DNA of 64,000 nucleotides from Lomentospora prolificans (Eukaryota; Ascomycota; Sordariomycetes; Microascales; Microascaceae): NCBI GenBank assembly GCA_029532625.1, contig JARFXM010000011.1, forward strand, positions 3,237,501-3,301,500, given 5' to 3'. The notes under the pieces were generated by a model. It searched no databases. It was not told the origin of the DNA and was given only the letters and a program-made list of their open reading frames with translations. Shown here piece by piece: positions 1 to 13,800 of the stretch (position 1 is the stretch's first letter; the number at the start of each line of letters is the position of its first letter). A program made the translations under genes and the position numbers.

Positions 1-3000
1 AGGGGTGCTCGGACATTGTGTTGGCAACGGAAGGTGAGAGGAGTGAGGTGGTAGGGTCGTGGATGCCGGCGTCCAGGACGGATCCTAGGGGAGATTTCAG
101 ATCAAGTTCTGGCTGATCAGCTGCTGACATGTCGAAGAGCTGATTCCGCTTACAGCGGCGACGATGACCGCCCTGACCAGGTGGGTAAATCGGCGTCTGC
201 GGTCAAGACGGCGGAAAGGCGATGTCGAGCAGCTAGGATTTTGGTGGCTGTGTTGGGGAAGAATGGGCGGGTTTGCTTCGAGATGCACCAGGTGCGTTAG
301 GGTGGAGGAAAGAGTTTGAAAGTGAACAGCGCCGATGTGAGAAAGAAAAAAAAACGAGAAAACTAGAAAGGGGTTGGCGAGATATCCCCGCGCTTTCCAG
401 TGGAGTTGAATTTGATGTGGAGGTGGAGATTGTGGGGACAGGACGAGTTCAAAGCCTCTGTCACAGAGCAAGTGAGTTGTAGACGAGAGCAGCGATTGCG
501 GCCTCAACCATCTGAAGAGTATCCGGTTCGGCCGCAGTCCCGAAACTCGTGCTGAGTCCGCACGAGATACGAGTGATTCCTGGAGTTACCCGGGATATAC
601 ACAAGCCTGTTTGCGATTCCGATTTGAGGAGGCAGTGGACGACGCCGAAAGCTATGCTGAGCCTGTGAATGGTGAATCTAGGCAAGGAAGTGGAAGTAGG
701 AAAGAAAGGGGAGGAAGAGATCCGGGCGCTGTGGAAGGAAAAGGCCGAACAAATTACGGAGACGAATGTGGGATATGGGGGCCCCAGGAAAGTGCGGATG
801 AGAACGGCTTGGCTTGGAGACTACGGATTCGGCGACGAAAAAGTTGGGGAGCAGACCAGCAGCGGGCAGGTGGAGTATCCTTGCACCTACACCAGGTAAG
901 TTATACAGCTTGATTTCGCTGCACTGTGCACAACTTTCTAATGGCTGCACCAAGTGCGCAATTCGGCGGCGGGGCCTTTCCAGCGGAGTACGACCAGGCC
1001 CACGTCTCAATACCGGTTCGATACAGGGTACTACCTCACGCCCACCCACAACCAATGTGCGCCATAACCAGTTAGTCAATGTATACTGGCAGTACCGCTG
1101 CAAGAAGAGGCGGGTAGGTTGCAATGGGAGCGATGGCAGGGTACAAGACAAGTTGTCGAGGGAAATCCGCGTGGAGAGCACGAGCAGGGAGTGGACCTAG
1201 CGGGGCCAGTCGGTCTGTGCGGGCTCATCCAACCAAAATCGACCACCGGGGAAATCTCTCTGTTGCCTTCATGGGCAAGAACCGAGAAACGCCAGGGAGA
1301 GAAAAAGACGGAGGCGGAACTCAAGAGGTGAAGGAGACACCAGCGAACAACGAAGTGGACGGAGGCAGTGAACCACCATCGCGGAGGATAAACGGGAACA
1401 CGAAATGCCTATTCCTCCGCTTCCTCGAAGCAGTATGGAGGGGTTTTCCCGAGGGGCTGCCATTCTAAGCTTCGCGATTGGCCACAAAGTCCTGTGAAGA
1501 CACAAGGGCGAAGAATACATCAACACGCATAGTGATCCTCTACAAGTAAACTCAAAACACGCCGGGCTAATCGATCAAGTCGGTCAGCAGTATATGGGCA
1601 GCCTATGGAAAGCAAAGGGTTTTCCTGTGAGATGGTGTATAGCGCGCTCGATAAGCCTTTGCCTATCTCAAGTCTGTGCAGCCATGCACGCATTGTGCAC
1701 CTATGCTCTCGCACAGCGGGAGGACTAGAGCTTCATCCACCCCAAGAGGCTGAAGCTAAGGAGCTAGCACTATTAGGTACAATACCAACAGACAAGCAGG
1801 AGTAATCATTATATTCTTTTTTATTTTTTTTTATATTTTCCTTTTGTGCACCGTCTCTCTCTGGTGGGGAAGGAGTGATCTAGTGCTAAATAATACCACT
1901 GGGTCAGGAGCGACAGAGAGCTCATGGTCTCCAATCATTAGCTTGCGGGGGTGGGGTATCGGAAAGGGGGTGTGGATCCAATGGAGAAGGAGAGAAAGAA
2001 AGATTGAAGAGCAGATTATGAGCAGGTGCCTTCAGTGCTTTCCCCAAGTGTTTTCTTCCTCAATACTCATTGTGATACATGGGATGGCACAAGTCATAGC
2101 TTGGAAGGGCAGATCAAATCAATATTACAGGCCAGCGATAGCCTCGGTCATTGGCTTCTTTTGCTTAGTCCTACCTGACTCCGCAGAGAATGGTGGGAAT
2201 GGAAATCAGATAGCGTCCCCACAGTTAACTCCTCTTGGTGCCCCCTTGGTCTCGAAGGGTGTCCTCGACGAGACTTGGCAGGTTGCAGTCGCACCCGGTA
2301 GCTGGGGTACAGGGCAGGGCCTGTCGACAAAGCACTGTGCTGCTCCGACCTGACTCCGAACAAAGATTTTTTGCTTGGAGGCGGTCGCACCAGCAATGCG
2401 AGGCATGGTGAGTCCCTGCCAGAGGTCACCCCGTATTATGGCATGCACTTTTTATTTTTTTTCTTCCTGTGGCGTGGAGTAAACAAGCCATGCATCATGA
2501 TTAGACGTACGAAGTACCTCGACAGGGTTTCCCTTCCAGGCCCAACCCTCCCCAGACGCCCACGATACTCCGAGACTTGCGAATTGCGTTGCTTCCCCAC
2601 CACAATCCACGGTACCCGGGCCAGCCACACCCGAATGAGCCAGCCAGCAGAAACCCTCGCATGGCAGATTACCAAGATACAGGGTTACCCGCATGCACCC
2701 TCCGTTCGGACATGGCTCTGTCTCTTTTTCGCCTTCTGATGGGAGGATCGGACTAGTAGTGCAGCCAGCAATTTGGATTTGGTGCTATAGTCGACACCCA
2801 TCGTATCGACAAGCCAAATACCCAGGGCTCGGAAAACCTTGCACCGCTTGATACTCGAAGCGTGCAAGCGTCGGCCAGACCACTGTAAATTCGGCGCTAG
2901 ATCTAGGCTCCGCCTGCCTTGGCGGGTGGATCTCAAGGAAGCTCGGAGTTCGGGGTGTGCGGAAGTGACAGCTCCACGGTTTAGCCGCAAACCCCAGTGT

Positions 3001-6000
3001 TCGAGCCAAGGGGAAGTACCCACCCCTCCCTTCGTCACTCTACCCGGCTATTAAGCCATATTATCTCGACCTCTGGCGAGAAGGATGCAAACGGGTGTGA
3101 GCTCCAATGCGCGGAAGTGTGTGCGGTATGCGTGTAGTTACTGCATGTAATATCTCACCCAACAGTCTTATTATACATTTCACATTATCAAAGGTTCCCC
3201 TATTTGCTATTCGAGGGCGAGAATCGACGGCCGGTATCACCATTGTGCGTTGGTGGAAACTTGTTCCACTCCTCATTATCCCATTTTTTAATCCCTCCGA
3301 CATTCGAGGGGGTGGATGGACAATTGGAGTGGAACGCAACGAAATGCACCGCAATCTAAATAGCCCGCCCAAACAGCGGGCAAAACTCTATTCCATCCTT
3401 GTTCTCGAAGGAATCTCCGTACCAAAAAGAGAAAAAAAACTCGGCTTGACGTACTCTACTCGACCAACCATAAAGTAGTTATGTGTATTATTACAGCCAG
3501 GACAAATCAAATCCGAGTCTAAGGCCGCAGCGGAGATTTTCGCCAACGGCCCGAATGGCTGTCAGAGGGTTCAATCCGGCGACGATGCTCAAACTGATGA
3601 TGATTTTCAATTGATATGATCTTCTGATCCACGAATTCCTTTCAAGGTGTTGTATTCAGCTCGCTTACCGACACATGACTCGTATTCATTAGTACTGTGC
3701 CCGACTATTGAGGGGGCAAAATTTTTTTTTTAGGCTTTCCTTCGTTTTACCTAACTCACGCGTGTGGTGGGGAGAAGGCGAGTTGCTAGACCCATCTCGG
3801 CGCTTGTCAGAAGGTTGGGGTCGACGCCGTCTCTTGGCCTACCAGTAATCAAGCAGGGTGTGTGACGAACTCCACCGCGCAGAGGCGAATTGACATCTAG
3901 ATTGGGAAGATGGATGCTACGGATAATACACTACACACGACACCTTGTACTCCATCCTAATCTATATTGTGAGACTCCTAGCAGCTGTGCATGTGGCGCA
4001 TGGGGACAACATTTGCGATAAAGGGACCTTCGTCAGTCGCCTCCTCCATAGACCACGCGGTTGACATTCATGGCCCGGTATTCCGAGTCAAAATTCCGCT
4101 TACCTCTCAAACGCCCTTACGCCCTTCCTATAAAGGCAAGAAATAGATTAAGGCATTGCTCTGTACTGCCCAATGTGTCTAATCAATCCAAGCGACGTAT
4201 ATGCAGTCGTCTCGCATAGAATGCATATAGGCGTGTATTAAGCCTCCAGGGGGGTTCTAGCCTGCTAAGGTTGTTCAGGCACATGCGTAAGAAAGATGAA
4301 GTGATGTAAGGACGGAGTATTAGGGGAAATGCCCATGCACGTACATATTAGAAAGCAGTCGAATTAATATAAAGACCGCCGACATTGATATTGCACGTGT
4401 AACTATACTGGCAGGCCAGAGCTGTTTCTCCATCTTTGAAACAAGTTCTGGTGAAGGCAAGTTTCTTCTTCGCAGGCGTTCGATGTTCAGCACTGAGGAA
4501 GAAGAGTTTCTATAACACCCTTCAGCTCGAGCCTTGCCGTCGGTTTCAATAATATCCGACGCCTCCAGCTATGGATGTTGTACACCCACTTCTGTGGATA
4601 CTGGCGACCACATGCGTTCGTCCAGTGACGGGGTAAGCTTCAAGCTACAGTGAGTAGGTTACCTTTGACCATTGCCCCTGTCTGCGTAATGACTTCACAA
4701 ACTCATGGGTTCTTGCCGACCCCGCCCTCAGCCTTTCTGAAACCTGGTATCGCGTATGAAGAGTAATGTGCGGTTGCCGAAGCGAGGCCCCACGATGTCA
4801 GGACAAAAAGTCTCAATATAATTTGATGCCACAGTGGAACGAGCCCATCAATTATGTTAGCTTCCTAGTATCAAAATAAATCTATGAACCTGCTAGAGTC
4901 AGATGGCCCTACAATGGCAGTCAGGAGACCGTAGATTTGGAACGAGACCGTTCATCTCTCCCTTGGACCCAAAACGATCTTGAACGATCATCAATCCAAT
5001 AAGGCGTTCTAGCCTCCAATCACATCGACCATGGCTGGTAATCCACCACGAGACTGTGTTGCGCTAAGGCCGATGCTAGTGAAACCCCAGAAACTCCATA
5101 CTTCGCGACTCGGCGAACATCTGTTCCTGGGCATTGAGCTGATATACACTACTTTACGCTGGAGTGGTTCGAGACAGCTGAATGGAACCAGTAGAATATC
5201 TGCCGGTTCTAAGGCCCCTGCGCACTACCCCAATAGTGGCTGTTAGCCTTGAGTCCTAATAGTCTAGAGCATCTGAGGTCCAACAGCCAGCATGGCTGAC
5301 AACCATCACCCGCGGGGGGGATAACCGCCCGAAACTGTCTGAGCACGATGAAATCCCAAACACGACATCGAAAGGCGTGCCTAGCCTTAAGTGTTGACAC
5401 CATTGGATGATCCGAAGGAGTCCAATGAGCAGCACTAATGGACAAGGACGACGTATCACCACACTATTTAGATTCTTCCTTCAGTGTCCTTGTAATAGAA
5501 CCATGACTAATAATCGGCGTGAGGCCATTCGCAAGCATGTGGTCATCTCAGAGGGATTGCGCCTTCCAGCCAGAACGTCAGTGCTCCTGAAGGCAAGCAA
5601 GGCAAGGGCAAGTTAAGATTGGCAATGGCCTGGAGCAGCCGTGCTGTTCCAATCCAAGACCACTCCTCTAAAATTCATCAAAAATGCCCTGTATTCTCCA
5701 GGTATCCGTGCCACGGATAAGCCCCGTGTCACGTTCCAGGTCCACGTCCTTCTGTTATCTGCTGCGCACAACCCTTGCCCCAAGACAACCCCTGGTCCCC
5801 AGCAGGACGAGCATCACATCGCCAGCCAGGCTGGGCTGACCTGGCACTAGTGAATATCCTGGGGTCACCCCCTGCTAAAATTATCGACGGCGATCCCCTC
5901 AACAACCAACGCCAACCAGCGCCCATAGGGCACTCCGCCAGTACAAACCACGTGGTACATGTAGCATCGAGGACGACAGCAGCACCCAGGTCGGCTTAGT

Positions 6001-9000
6001 TTGTCCATCGACCAAGCCAACGGGAGCCCTACGTGGGATTCGGTCCTCGTGCCCTGCTGGCTTCTTTCATGTCGACCAGACGGCTTTAGGCCTGGGAAGC
6101 TGGACAACCGGCGCCTACCTGCCTGACTGGGTGCATTTCGACAAGGACCACCTTCGGAGATAGCTCGGTGTAGTAAGCTCGAGAATTTGCGCAGAATTAT
6201 GCTCGGATGCCAAATGGGTCAGCACAACGCCAATCATTTTACAAACGATCCTACTCGCCCGTTCTTGCGGAGGATTCGGACCTTGGTTAGACTCGCAGTT
6301 TCCCCGGCCTGATCAGCGGGGGGCGATGGGTCCGATTTCGCCACGAACTATTACTCTATAGACAGATCGCGACGGATGGAGCCCTTCCAACTATTGTTTC
6401 CTTGGGTTCCTGATCCAGCCAATTACGAGTTTGTCGATCTAAATTGCGTTGGCAAATAAGTACTCGACTCCAAATTAGGCCCTCTTATCCGGGCGCACAG
6501 CTGGCAAGAGGGAGTGTGTACTACCATATGAGGGCGGGCTGCTGTCACCAGGCTAGTGTTCCTGATATCTCCATTCCGCTGGCTATAACGGACCTCTAAT
6601 CTAGAATTCTAATGCCCACGGCGGTTGATTGCCTACGTGCGTCATAAATGTAGTTTCCCAAGAGCTCCCTGTGGCCGAGACTCACCAATCACCCCCGCCA
6701 TGTTTACACCGTCGTTCATCCAACCGGCCGGAATATCCGCACCCACAAGCCAGTTGTTGGTTGACGCGATAATTAATCGTTTATAGGTCGCCTAAACGGC
6801 ATCGCTCGCCTACTGTCCCCCATCCTGTCTACTTGTCCATGCTTGATGGCGGCCGCCGCTGATACAAAGCTCAAGGTGCCGGACGCCATCTCACCGAAAG
6901 TATGGGAGGTTGCGAGATCATCGTTTTGGTCTCCTAGGACAGGGAAGAGATGAACCTCATCCAATATCTGCCCTTGTGCGAATGCAACAATCGCTGTAGT
7001 GATCTACGACATCCCATATAGGGCGAGCAGAGAAAAAGTTCCCCTATAACAACGGCTAAATCGATTTGAGGAACGAACCTCGATTAAGTAGTATACTAGA
7101 AGCCAGCCCGCCTTTCAACGCAGCGACAGCCAGCAACGGTTCGGTCTCGGATCGCCTAGCCCGTCCCAACCTTCCCATTCTTTATCTGGCCCCTGGGAAA
7201 ATATTGAAGAAACCAGGGCCTTAATCAATCTACACCTACCCCAGAAAACCCACTCTATGTTAGCGTATAGCATTTATAAGGAGATACAAGGGTATCTGCC
7301 TCTGATTCCATTCCCTCCGAGCTTGCCCCCTCTGAAACGTGGGGGAATAATATGCGGTTAAGTCTCAACTTTGTGCTTCGGACACAGGGGCACCGCTTCT
7401 AGAGATATTGCGTACTGTAAACCCTGCTTTCTCCTTGGTAAACCCTTTGCGCAAGTGCAGTGTTTATCCATTTTCACCCACGACGCCGATTTGATTTATC
7501 CTCGTTGATCTTGTGCATCGTCAGCGAGTTAGCGTTGCCTAGCCTCCCCCGCTCGGCTTGCAGGCTTGTCCCATACCTTGGCGATTTCGATCCCAATGCA
7601 CTCTCAATGTTCATGACCGCCCGTTCCGTTCCGCTCCGCGAAGTACGTGAGAGCAACTGCTTCGGCCTGTCATGGAACAGCCTCCTTGTTACGCAGCTAA
7701 CAGTAGCCGCATATCCCAGCCGTGTTACGGCTGGATGATGGTTCACATCGGGTAACGCGCTGGCTGGCAGGCAATGTCTAAATTTCATTCTACTAGGTAG
7801 GCTTCTTTGAAGGAGTTATAATCCACGTAGACATGTATTACGAGGGTATCTCTCAGAATGATCAAATTCCACACCTGGAGAGGTTAGGATCGATTGTCGA
7901 GTGGCGTTCGGTGTGACATGCCCTTGCTTTTCACGTCAATGCTACGTACGATATGCCTGGCGGTCCGGCCGGCTTCGGTGAACGGCAAACGGTCAGCCGG
8001 AAAACTCCTTCAAGGTCAAGAAGGGAAGCGCGCCAAGAGGGAGAGTTTCTGATCAAGGGGCTGCGATTCATCACAGTTCCGCTGAGTGACTTGGTATTAT
8101 ACTTTACCATTTTTACACTAAAGAATTGCTATATTCCTCCTTGACGCGTGTCTTGGGGGATTGACATTCGGGAGATGCGCACCTCGGCTTGGAAAGAATT
8201 TCTATCTGGCGGCCTTCTCGTTACGCTGAAGTGTTCATCCCCTTCGATATCTCGATTGGATGTCCGTGCAGTCCTTGAAACGCCTGAAGTATCCCCAGCC
8301 TCGTGTGCGAGACGATCTGCCAGAATTCCCGGATATGCCCGCCGTTGTGTGCCAGGAAATGCAGGGAAGGGGAGTGCGCATGCTGCGATTGAATCATTTG
8401 TGGAAGATGACACGTTCCTAATGATGACCGAAGAGAGAGACCAGGACTGACTTCGCATCGGCATGTTTGCTCGTGCGGAATCCGTGAGATCAAAGCTACG
8501 TTCTAGTATCGGTTTCGTTTCCTCATCTGTTGTTTGACTGCGGCCTAGAATCTTCAGCAGGTAACTTTTAGTACGCACCCGGGACCAATTGTTTCCTATG
8601 CCTTTCTTTTATCGTCCAAGGTGAAGAAAGAGACGAAAGCTCGTCTGAATTCGAAGCTGATGTTAGCTGATCTGATGAGCGCGACAAATCCTTACACTTA
8701 GCACTGCTTGCTCATGCTTAAGTGTCCCGTCAATCGGAAAATTGTTGTTTAGGGTACTCGGAGAGTTTGATCTTAGACTATGTTGATATATCTGTTCCAC
8801 GACATCGCTTGCTCTGCGGTGACACCTACTATTAATCGTGAGATCCCCAAGGCAAGATGTCTTACTCTCGAGCGTCAGACAACTTCTTGCGCTCGCCAAG
8901 ACATATTTCCATCGCAACCCGGTCCCTAATTTCACTCACGCCATCCCGTGGTCTCGAATATTCGTCAGAGAAGTCGCAAAAACGTGCGCCCTTGTCCTAC

Positions 9001-9393
9001 GATATCAAGACATCTCTGAAACCATGACATGCGTCCCCTTCCCCCAAACTACCGACGCCCAGACCTCAGAACCAGGTCTTCAGCCCGTCTCCTAACGTCG
9101 ATCGAGGATCGTCTGTACAATACTGCACCTCAGATCTCATCCCGAGCGAGACGAAAAAGGGAGACTAGAACAAAAATGATGCCCATGCAGGAATAAATTT
9201 CCGAACATGGGCAGCTTTTTTTTTTCTCCATGTTTAGTCAACTGAGAACTTGGGAGTCAGGAGCGAACATTTTAACGTCTCGGCGGTGTTTAGGATGAGA
9301 GGCTTAAACACAATCCTGTTCTGTGTATCGAAACCTCCTCTTGCGAGAATTTCTTCGAGCCGTACTCGAATCCTTCATGTGAAAATCGTTCGT
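1..9393. other. Gene-poor region, no supported gene
   Basis: No ORF here is long, and none joins across plausible introns into a protein I recognise. Most candidate ORFs begin at TTG or GTG rather than ATG, and overlapping ORFs on both strands are equally short. A T-rich stretch lies near 1816-1843 and short T or A runs near 3719-3730 and 9218-9227. Some fragments look faintly protein-like (about 670-900 +, 6773-7010 -, 8221-8493 -) but none holds up as a domain. CCAGCC-type clusters occur near 2630-2660 and 5821-5850. The base composition is not strikingly AT-rich by eye, so strong RIP is not obvious, but I could not compute RIP indices. It could be gene-poor chromosome context, old decayed sequence, or ncRNA that cannot be seen by reading. 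Confidence 0.5.
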
Positions 9394-9979
9394 TTAGCTA
9401 GGCGCCCGTGTAGGAGACACCAACTCATATGTTCTCAAGCCGGGATCAACAAGAGATGTGGGATCCATCTCAGCGCGCGACGTGAGGTCGTAATGATTTG
9501 ACGGAAGAGCTTGGATCTGGGGGTAGGCTTCTTTTGGGAGGACTGCTGGTCCGCTGACGCTCACACTAGGTCGTCGAGAATCTCGGTCGCCGCGCCTCTT
9601 CCTCCGCCGTAGAATCAGAAACAGCACGACTACTACCGCCGCGACGGTGAAGAGGCAGCCAAAGGCTATGCCGACTATCGCTATAGTGGACAACGAAGGC
9701 GGGGCATCTCCCTTATCAGTCGCCGAGGAAGTGGAGATCATGTCTGTTGCGGTCGCTGTGGAAGCAGTGGGGGGTGCCGGGGGCCCGGTACGTTTTGGAC
9801 TGATGGGGACAGACGGTAGGAGAGTAATAAGTCTTCATCCAGCCCCAGTTCTCCGAATAGAAGTTTCCGTTTGGACAGCATGTTTTGAGGGTGCAGCCTT
9901 GCGTTAGGTACGTCCAGGGCATTCCCAGAAAGGCCATGTTGAAGTCGTAGTTCTTGTCGAGACAACTGGTGGGAAACAT
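9394..9979 (-). pseudogene. Single-pass membrane protein gene, probably frameshifted
   Basis: Reading leftwards from ATG 9979, the first frame encodes a Cys-rich extracellular-like segment with CCPNGNFYSENW and YYSPTVCP, similar in style to the 'YYSPGVCP' ectodomains of a common fungal surface protein family. That frame stops near 9716. The frame shifted by +1 continues through a Thr/Ala/Ser-rich linker into a clear membrane segment (AIVGIAFGCLFTVAAVVVVL) followed by RRRKRRG and a cytoplasmic tail ending at 9394. The two halves therefore fit one type I-like membrane protein with a one-base shift around 9780-9815, where C-runs occur. No splice pair obviously repairs the shift, and no signal peptide is seen before ATG 9979, so an upstream exon may be missing. 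A sequencing error in a C-run would make the gene intact. Function is unknown. Confidence 0.5.
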
Positions 9980-10885
9980 AGTCTTTGTTAGGGGGGCCTA
10001 GATTCTCGAAAGTCTGGTGAACACCGGAATATATACCGTCTTTGAGTCTGCTCTAAAGAACGCCATCTTGCTGCATGCTTTCTAACTGAAGGTATTACAA
10101 CACTCGAGGTGGCTCTTCTCCCCCCGCGGGGGGGTTGGCGTTGGGGGCTTTTGCGCGTCTATATATCCTTCCCCATACTGAGATGCAAGGTTCGCAGACC
10201 TCCATGTTAATGAGTCTATCCTCAACCGTCCTCGTTGTAGTATCGATTTTCCGGCCACTTGATGATCAGTCCTTCCCTTCTAAGTGCCTCGCTCAATAGG
10301 TGGGTGACTAGATGCTAAGAACTCCTCCTTCCAAGCTGAGAAGAGATCGAGCCAGGACCTGGTCTTCGCAGACCAAACTAAAAAAAAATCCCGCGCATAT
10401 TAGGAAAGCTAGGTCGAGGCCATCTTATGCTGGCATTGGTTGGAAGTTTCGTAAAGCTCCTTCTCACCTATCTTGATTGACGGTTGTGTGTTGGGGGATA
10501 TTCGTAGCACTGATGACGATACTACGGTGAGATTCAAGATAGACACGGACAAACTGAAGAAGAAGGATCCAATTGCGGTCATAGGTCGAATCCAACGAAT
10601 AGCTCATCTATTTGCGCCAATTCATCTGTCCAGGAACGGGGGTATCCATGAAATGACTTGCCCGCGTCTATGCCAAACAAAAGCTTCAATGTACCAGTGC
10701 TAATCAAATGTAGAATACCAAACCTCCGAACCATCATAAACTCCAGCCTAACCTCCCACTCTTATGCCGGTATAATAAATAAACGAGCCAACACCCAATC
10801 ATGCAAGTGACCAGTGGTGAAGATGTAAGAAACAGAAAAAAAAAAAGAAAAAAAAAAAAAGAGAAACCGTGAAACCGATAGAAAC
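9980..10885. other. Intergenic; separase 3' side
   Basis: No gene is recognised. Two A-tracts lie at about 10837-10860, just past the separase stop codon (poly-T on the separase strand), and may belong to its 3' end. A small ORF at 10473-10703 begins at TTG and resembles nothing I know. Confidence 0.5.
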
Positions 10886-13800
10886 CTAGCCTTCCCGGTT
10901 GATATATACCGGAATGCCGTATACACACATTGCCGCCGAAGTAAGATACTTGAAACGGCACGCATCCCTCGCCTTCGCCACCGCCTCCACCAGTGAACAC
11001 CCCTCCCTGAACTGTCCATCATCGTCAGATTTCTGGGCAGTCGCCCTGCCCTTACCCTTCTGGTCTTCCTTGAACGTGCCTGTCTTCATGAGGCCCCACT
11101 CTTCGAATACCTTGCCGGCGAATCGATCGGCTTCGCGATCTGTCACGTCCCATAGCGCGCCAACCACGGCCGGGGCCCCCGAAAGCATGTAGTTCCACAC
11201 TGTTCCATGGCATTCAAACTCTCCAGCAGCCTCGAGGCTGGCAGAACTACAGCCCATGAGGAGAACTGTGGCACGGCACTTGTCCATGCGACGGACTGTC
11301 TTGCCTCGAATGTATTGGGCGCCGCTGCCGTGGCCAAAGTATAGCAAGATGTCCGACTCGCTGAGGGCACGCTCAAATTCGGGTTCGGTTGGTGTGCGGC
11401 TCACAATACCGGCCCAAGAGCTACCAAGGTCTTCGAGGGGCTTCTGGAACGCCGAGAGTGTGTTGCTCAGGTCGCCCCCGGGATTGAGAATGTATGTTCC
11501 AGAGGAGGGGGAAACATGATGACCAGGTCGAGAGCCGGTCTCGATGGCTGGTGTCTCCGAATCCAAGTCCATCTCATCCAAGTTTGATGAGCGCTGTTCA
11601 AGGATTAATCTTCGCAGGCAGGCAAGTGAAGGCACTCGCGAGACCGCGGCACCTTGCATGCAAGGCAGGGATTCCCAGGGGAAGGCGTGGAGGGACTTGT
11701 CTAAAACGAGAATGGTATGTGCGTTGTCATCCCTCTCTCCTCCTGCGTTGGCAGCCTGATGATATGCTGCAAGGGCATCAACGGTATCGACAATCATCGA
11801 GTCAAAATCGATTTCGTCGTAGGCGTTCTGTTCGCCATGGAACTGGAGGATATCGATAGTAAAGTAGAGTAGGTCCGTGAGGGCTTCTTCATAGTCAAGA
11901 TCGTCACCGACTGGTCCACCAAGTCCGATAAACAATTCCAAGATTCGAGGATCAAAGGTAATCTTGGGGGTCTTCGCGGAACGCTTGCCTCGAATCTGTC
12001 GTCGGGAGGGGAGATGCTTATCCAACATGTTCTGGAAGGACTTCTGGAACTTGGCGAGAAGATCAGTCCTCCTCTTATGCTGAGAGAACACACCCTTGAA
12101 ACCGCCGAGCCAGACAGACTCGATGTTATCCAGAAGCATCTTAAATCGCTCGTCGAGCATCTCTCGTTCCTCCCACCATGCCGCTTTAGCACCTTTGATG
12201 GTCATATCCCTGGCGTCATGCGAGTTTTTGTTCGCTAACCTGATGAGCTCTCGAAGCTCCTCCATGCCATGGTGGAAGCTGAAAATTTCGTTGTCGGCGT
12301 CTCGAGAATTTGCTCGCTCAAGCGGCAGACGGAGGACAAATGGGGTATGGCCTGCCTGTAACCTCGTGATGCATAGGTCTTCTCGGTTGTCACTCGGCGA
12401 AACAGACACAACGGTCCAGCTGCTCGGGATAATATCAATGTAATCTCTTTGGAACCTCGAGATATCGGTAGCAGCCCCCAGGCTCGAGCGGTTGGAATCC
12501 AGCGAAGCAAGGGGCGCAGGCCATTCCATCTTGGCAGCGGAGCCAATAACTTGCAGCGCTTTCCTTTCACGCCTCCAAGTGACATTTCGAGCGAGCTCAA
12601 CGGCGCAAGTGGCGTATCCAGGATGTCCGATGGAATCTGATTTCGTGGCTGAAAGAAAGATGACAGTGCTCTGCAAGAGTGAGGAGATGCGGTGGAGGGA
12701 GCCGCCATCGCCACGTATGACGGCAGCTGAGTTGGCATTCAACAGATACTCTTGCGCTTCCTTGAGTGCATCAACAAAGTTTGTAGCTGCACGCGCCTTA
12801 GCGCCCCTGCGCGCGGGAGCTGACTTAGCCGGGGAAGCCTTCTCATCCGCTCGCTTAACGAGCGACACTGAGGGAAAGGAGATCGTGGATTCCTGGACCA
12901 CAGAAAATACTGGGTCATGGATCATGTCATCGAGGCTTTGTCCGACAAGGCAGGCAGCCCTGATCATTTGTTCGCGGGAAACATCCTCCAAGCCCTTGAG
13001 GCGGCCTTTTATATCTTCGAGAACCCCGGAGGCAGACGCCCAGTCCTTCTGGTGAATGTGCCCAAGGGCACGATAAAGGAGGATCGATGCCCTCATAAGC
13101 GAGGTTCGCGCATCATCTAGGACTAGAGCTGGCTTTGGAGGCGCCAGCGCCTTGCTCCTGGCTGGAGCCCTCTTCGTTGCGGTCGCGCTTGCCTTCTTCG
13201 TCGTCGACGCCTTCGACCGGGTCCCACGTGTTGTCCTTGTCTTCTCCGTCAGTGTGAGATTCTCCATCTGGCTTGCGATCTCGTCGTCCAGTTGCGGCGC
13301 TGTTCCGGCTCCACTAGCGTGTTTTACACTCGCCTCTGCTAGCTGGAGCATTTTCTCCTCAGACTCCGAATCGCCAATAATGCGGTATAGCTCGCTCAGC
13401 TGGCAAGCTAGCGTTACCGACTGAGAGCTATGGGGATTCTCAGTGACGAAAACCCGGGCGCTCGCCACGTAGTCGAGGCCCTTATCCGGCTTGCCTCCCT
13501 TGATCCAGACCGAACCAGCCCAAACCGCCGATTGGGCAATATATAGTGAGGATCCAGAGCTCTCAGCGACCTTACAAGCTTGTTCAGCGTAATAGAGCGT
13601 GTCTTGAAACATGCCCATGTGAGCATATAAAGCTGACAGCCGGAGAAGTGCACGGATCAAAGGAGAAGTAAGAGCCCAAAAGTCCGAACCTTGGACTATC
13701 CGCGCCACCATTGTGGTGTCGAGGCTGCTAACTCCGGGCCCGAGACTATCGGCAAGCCCGCTCTGGTTAGTTGATGGTGCGGCAGTCTTGTCCTTCTTCT

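Noticed and set aside
670..1200. Acidic/Lys-rich + frame ending at a perfect CAG|GTAAGT (895-901), with an open frame after a possible acceptor near 980
   Set aside because: The joined product resembles no family, the downstream part is compositionally random, and antisense frames are equally open.
6773..7010. Minus-strand frame with ILDEVHLFPVLGDQ, faintly like a DEVH helicase box
   Set aside because: No P-loop or other helicase motif nearby, no start ATG, and the context does not match a Ski2-type box.
8221..8493. Minus-strand frame with SLHFLAHNGGHIREFWQIV, reminiscent of an ankyrin repeat
   Set aside because: Only one imperfect repeat, with overlapping open frames on both strands; could be a chance match or a very old remnant.
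12492..13055. 187-aa + ORF opposite separase
   Set aside because: Antisense shadow; the separase frame is continuous here.
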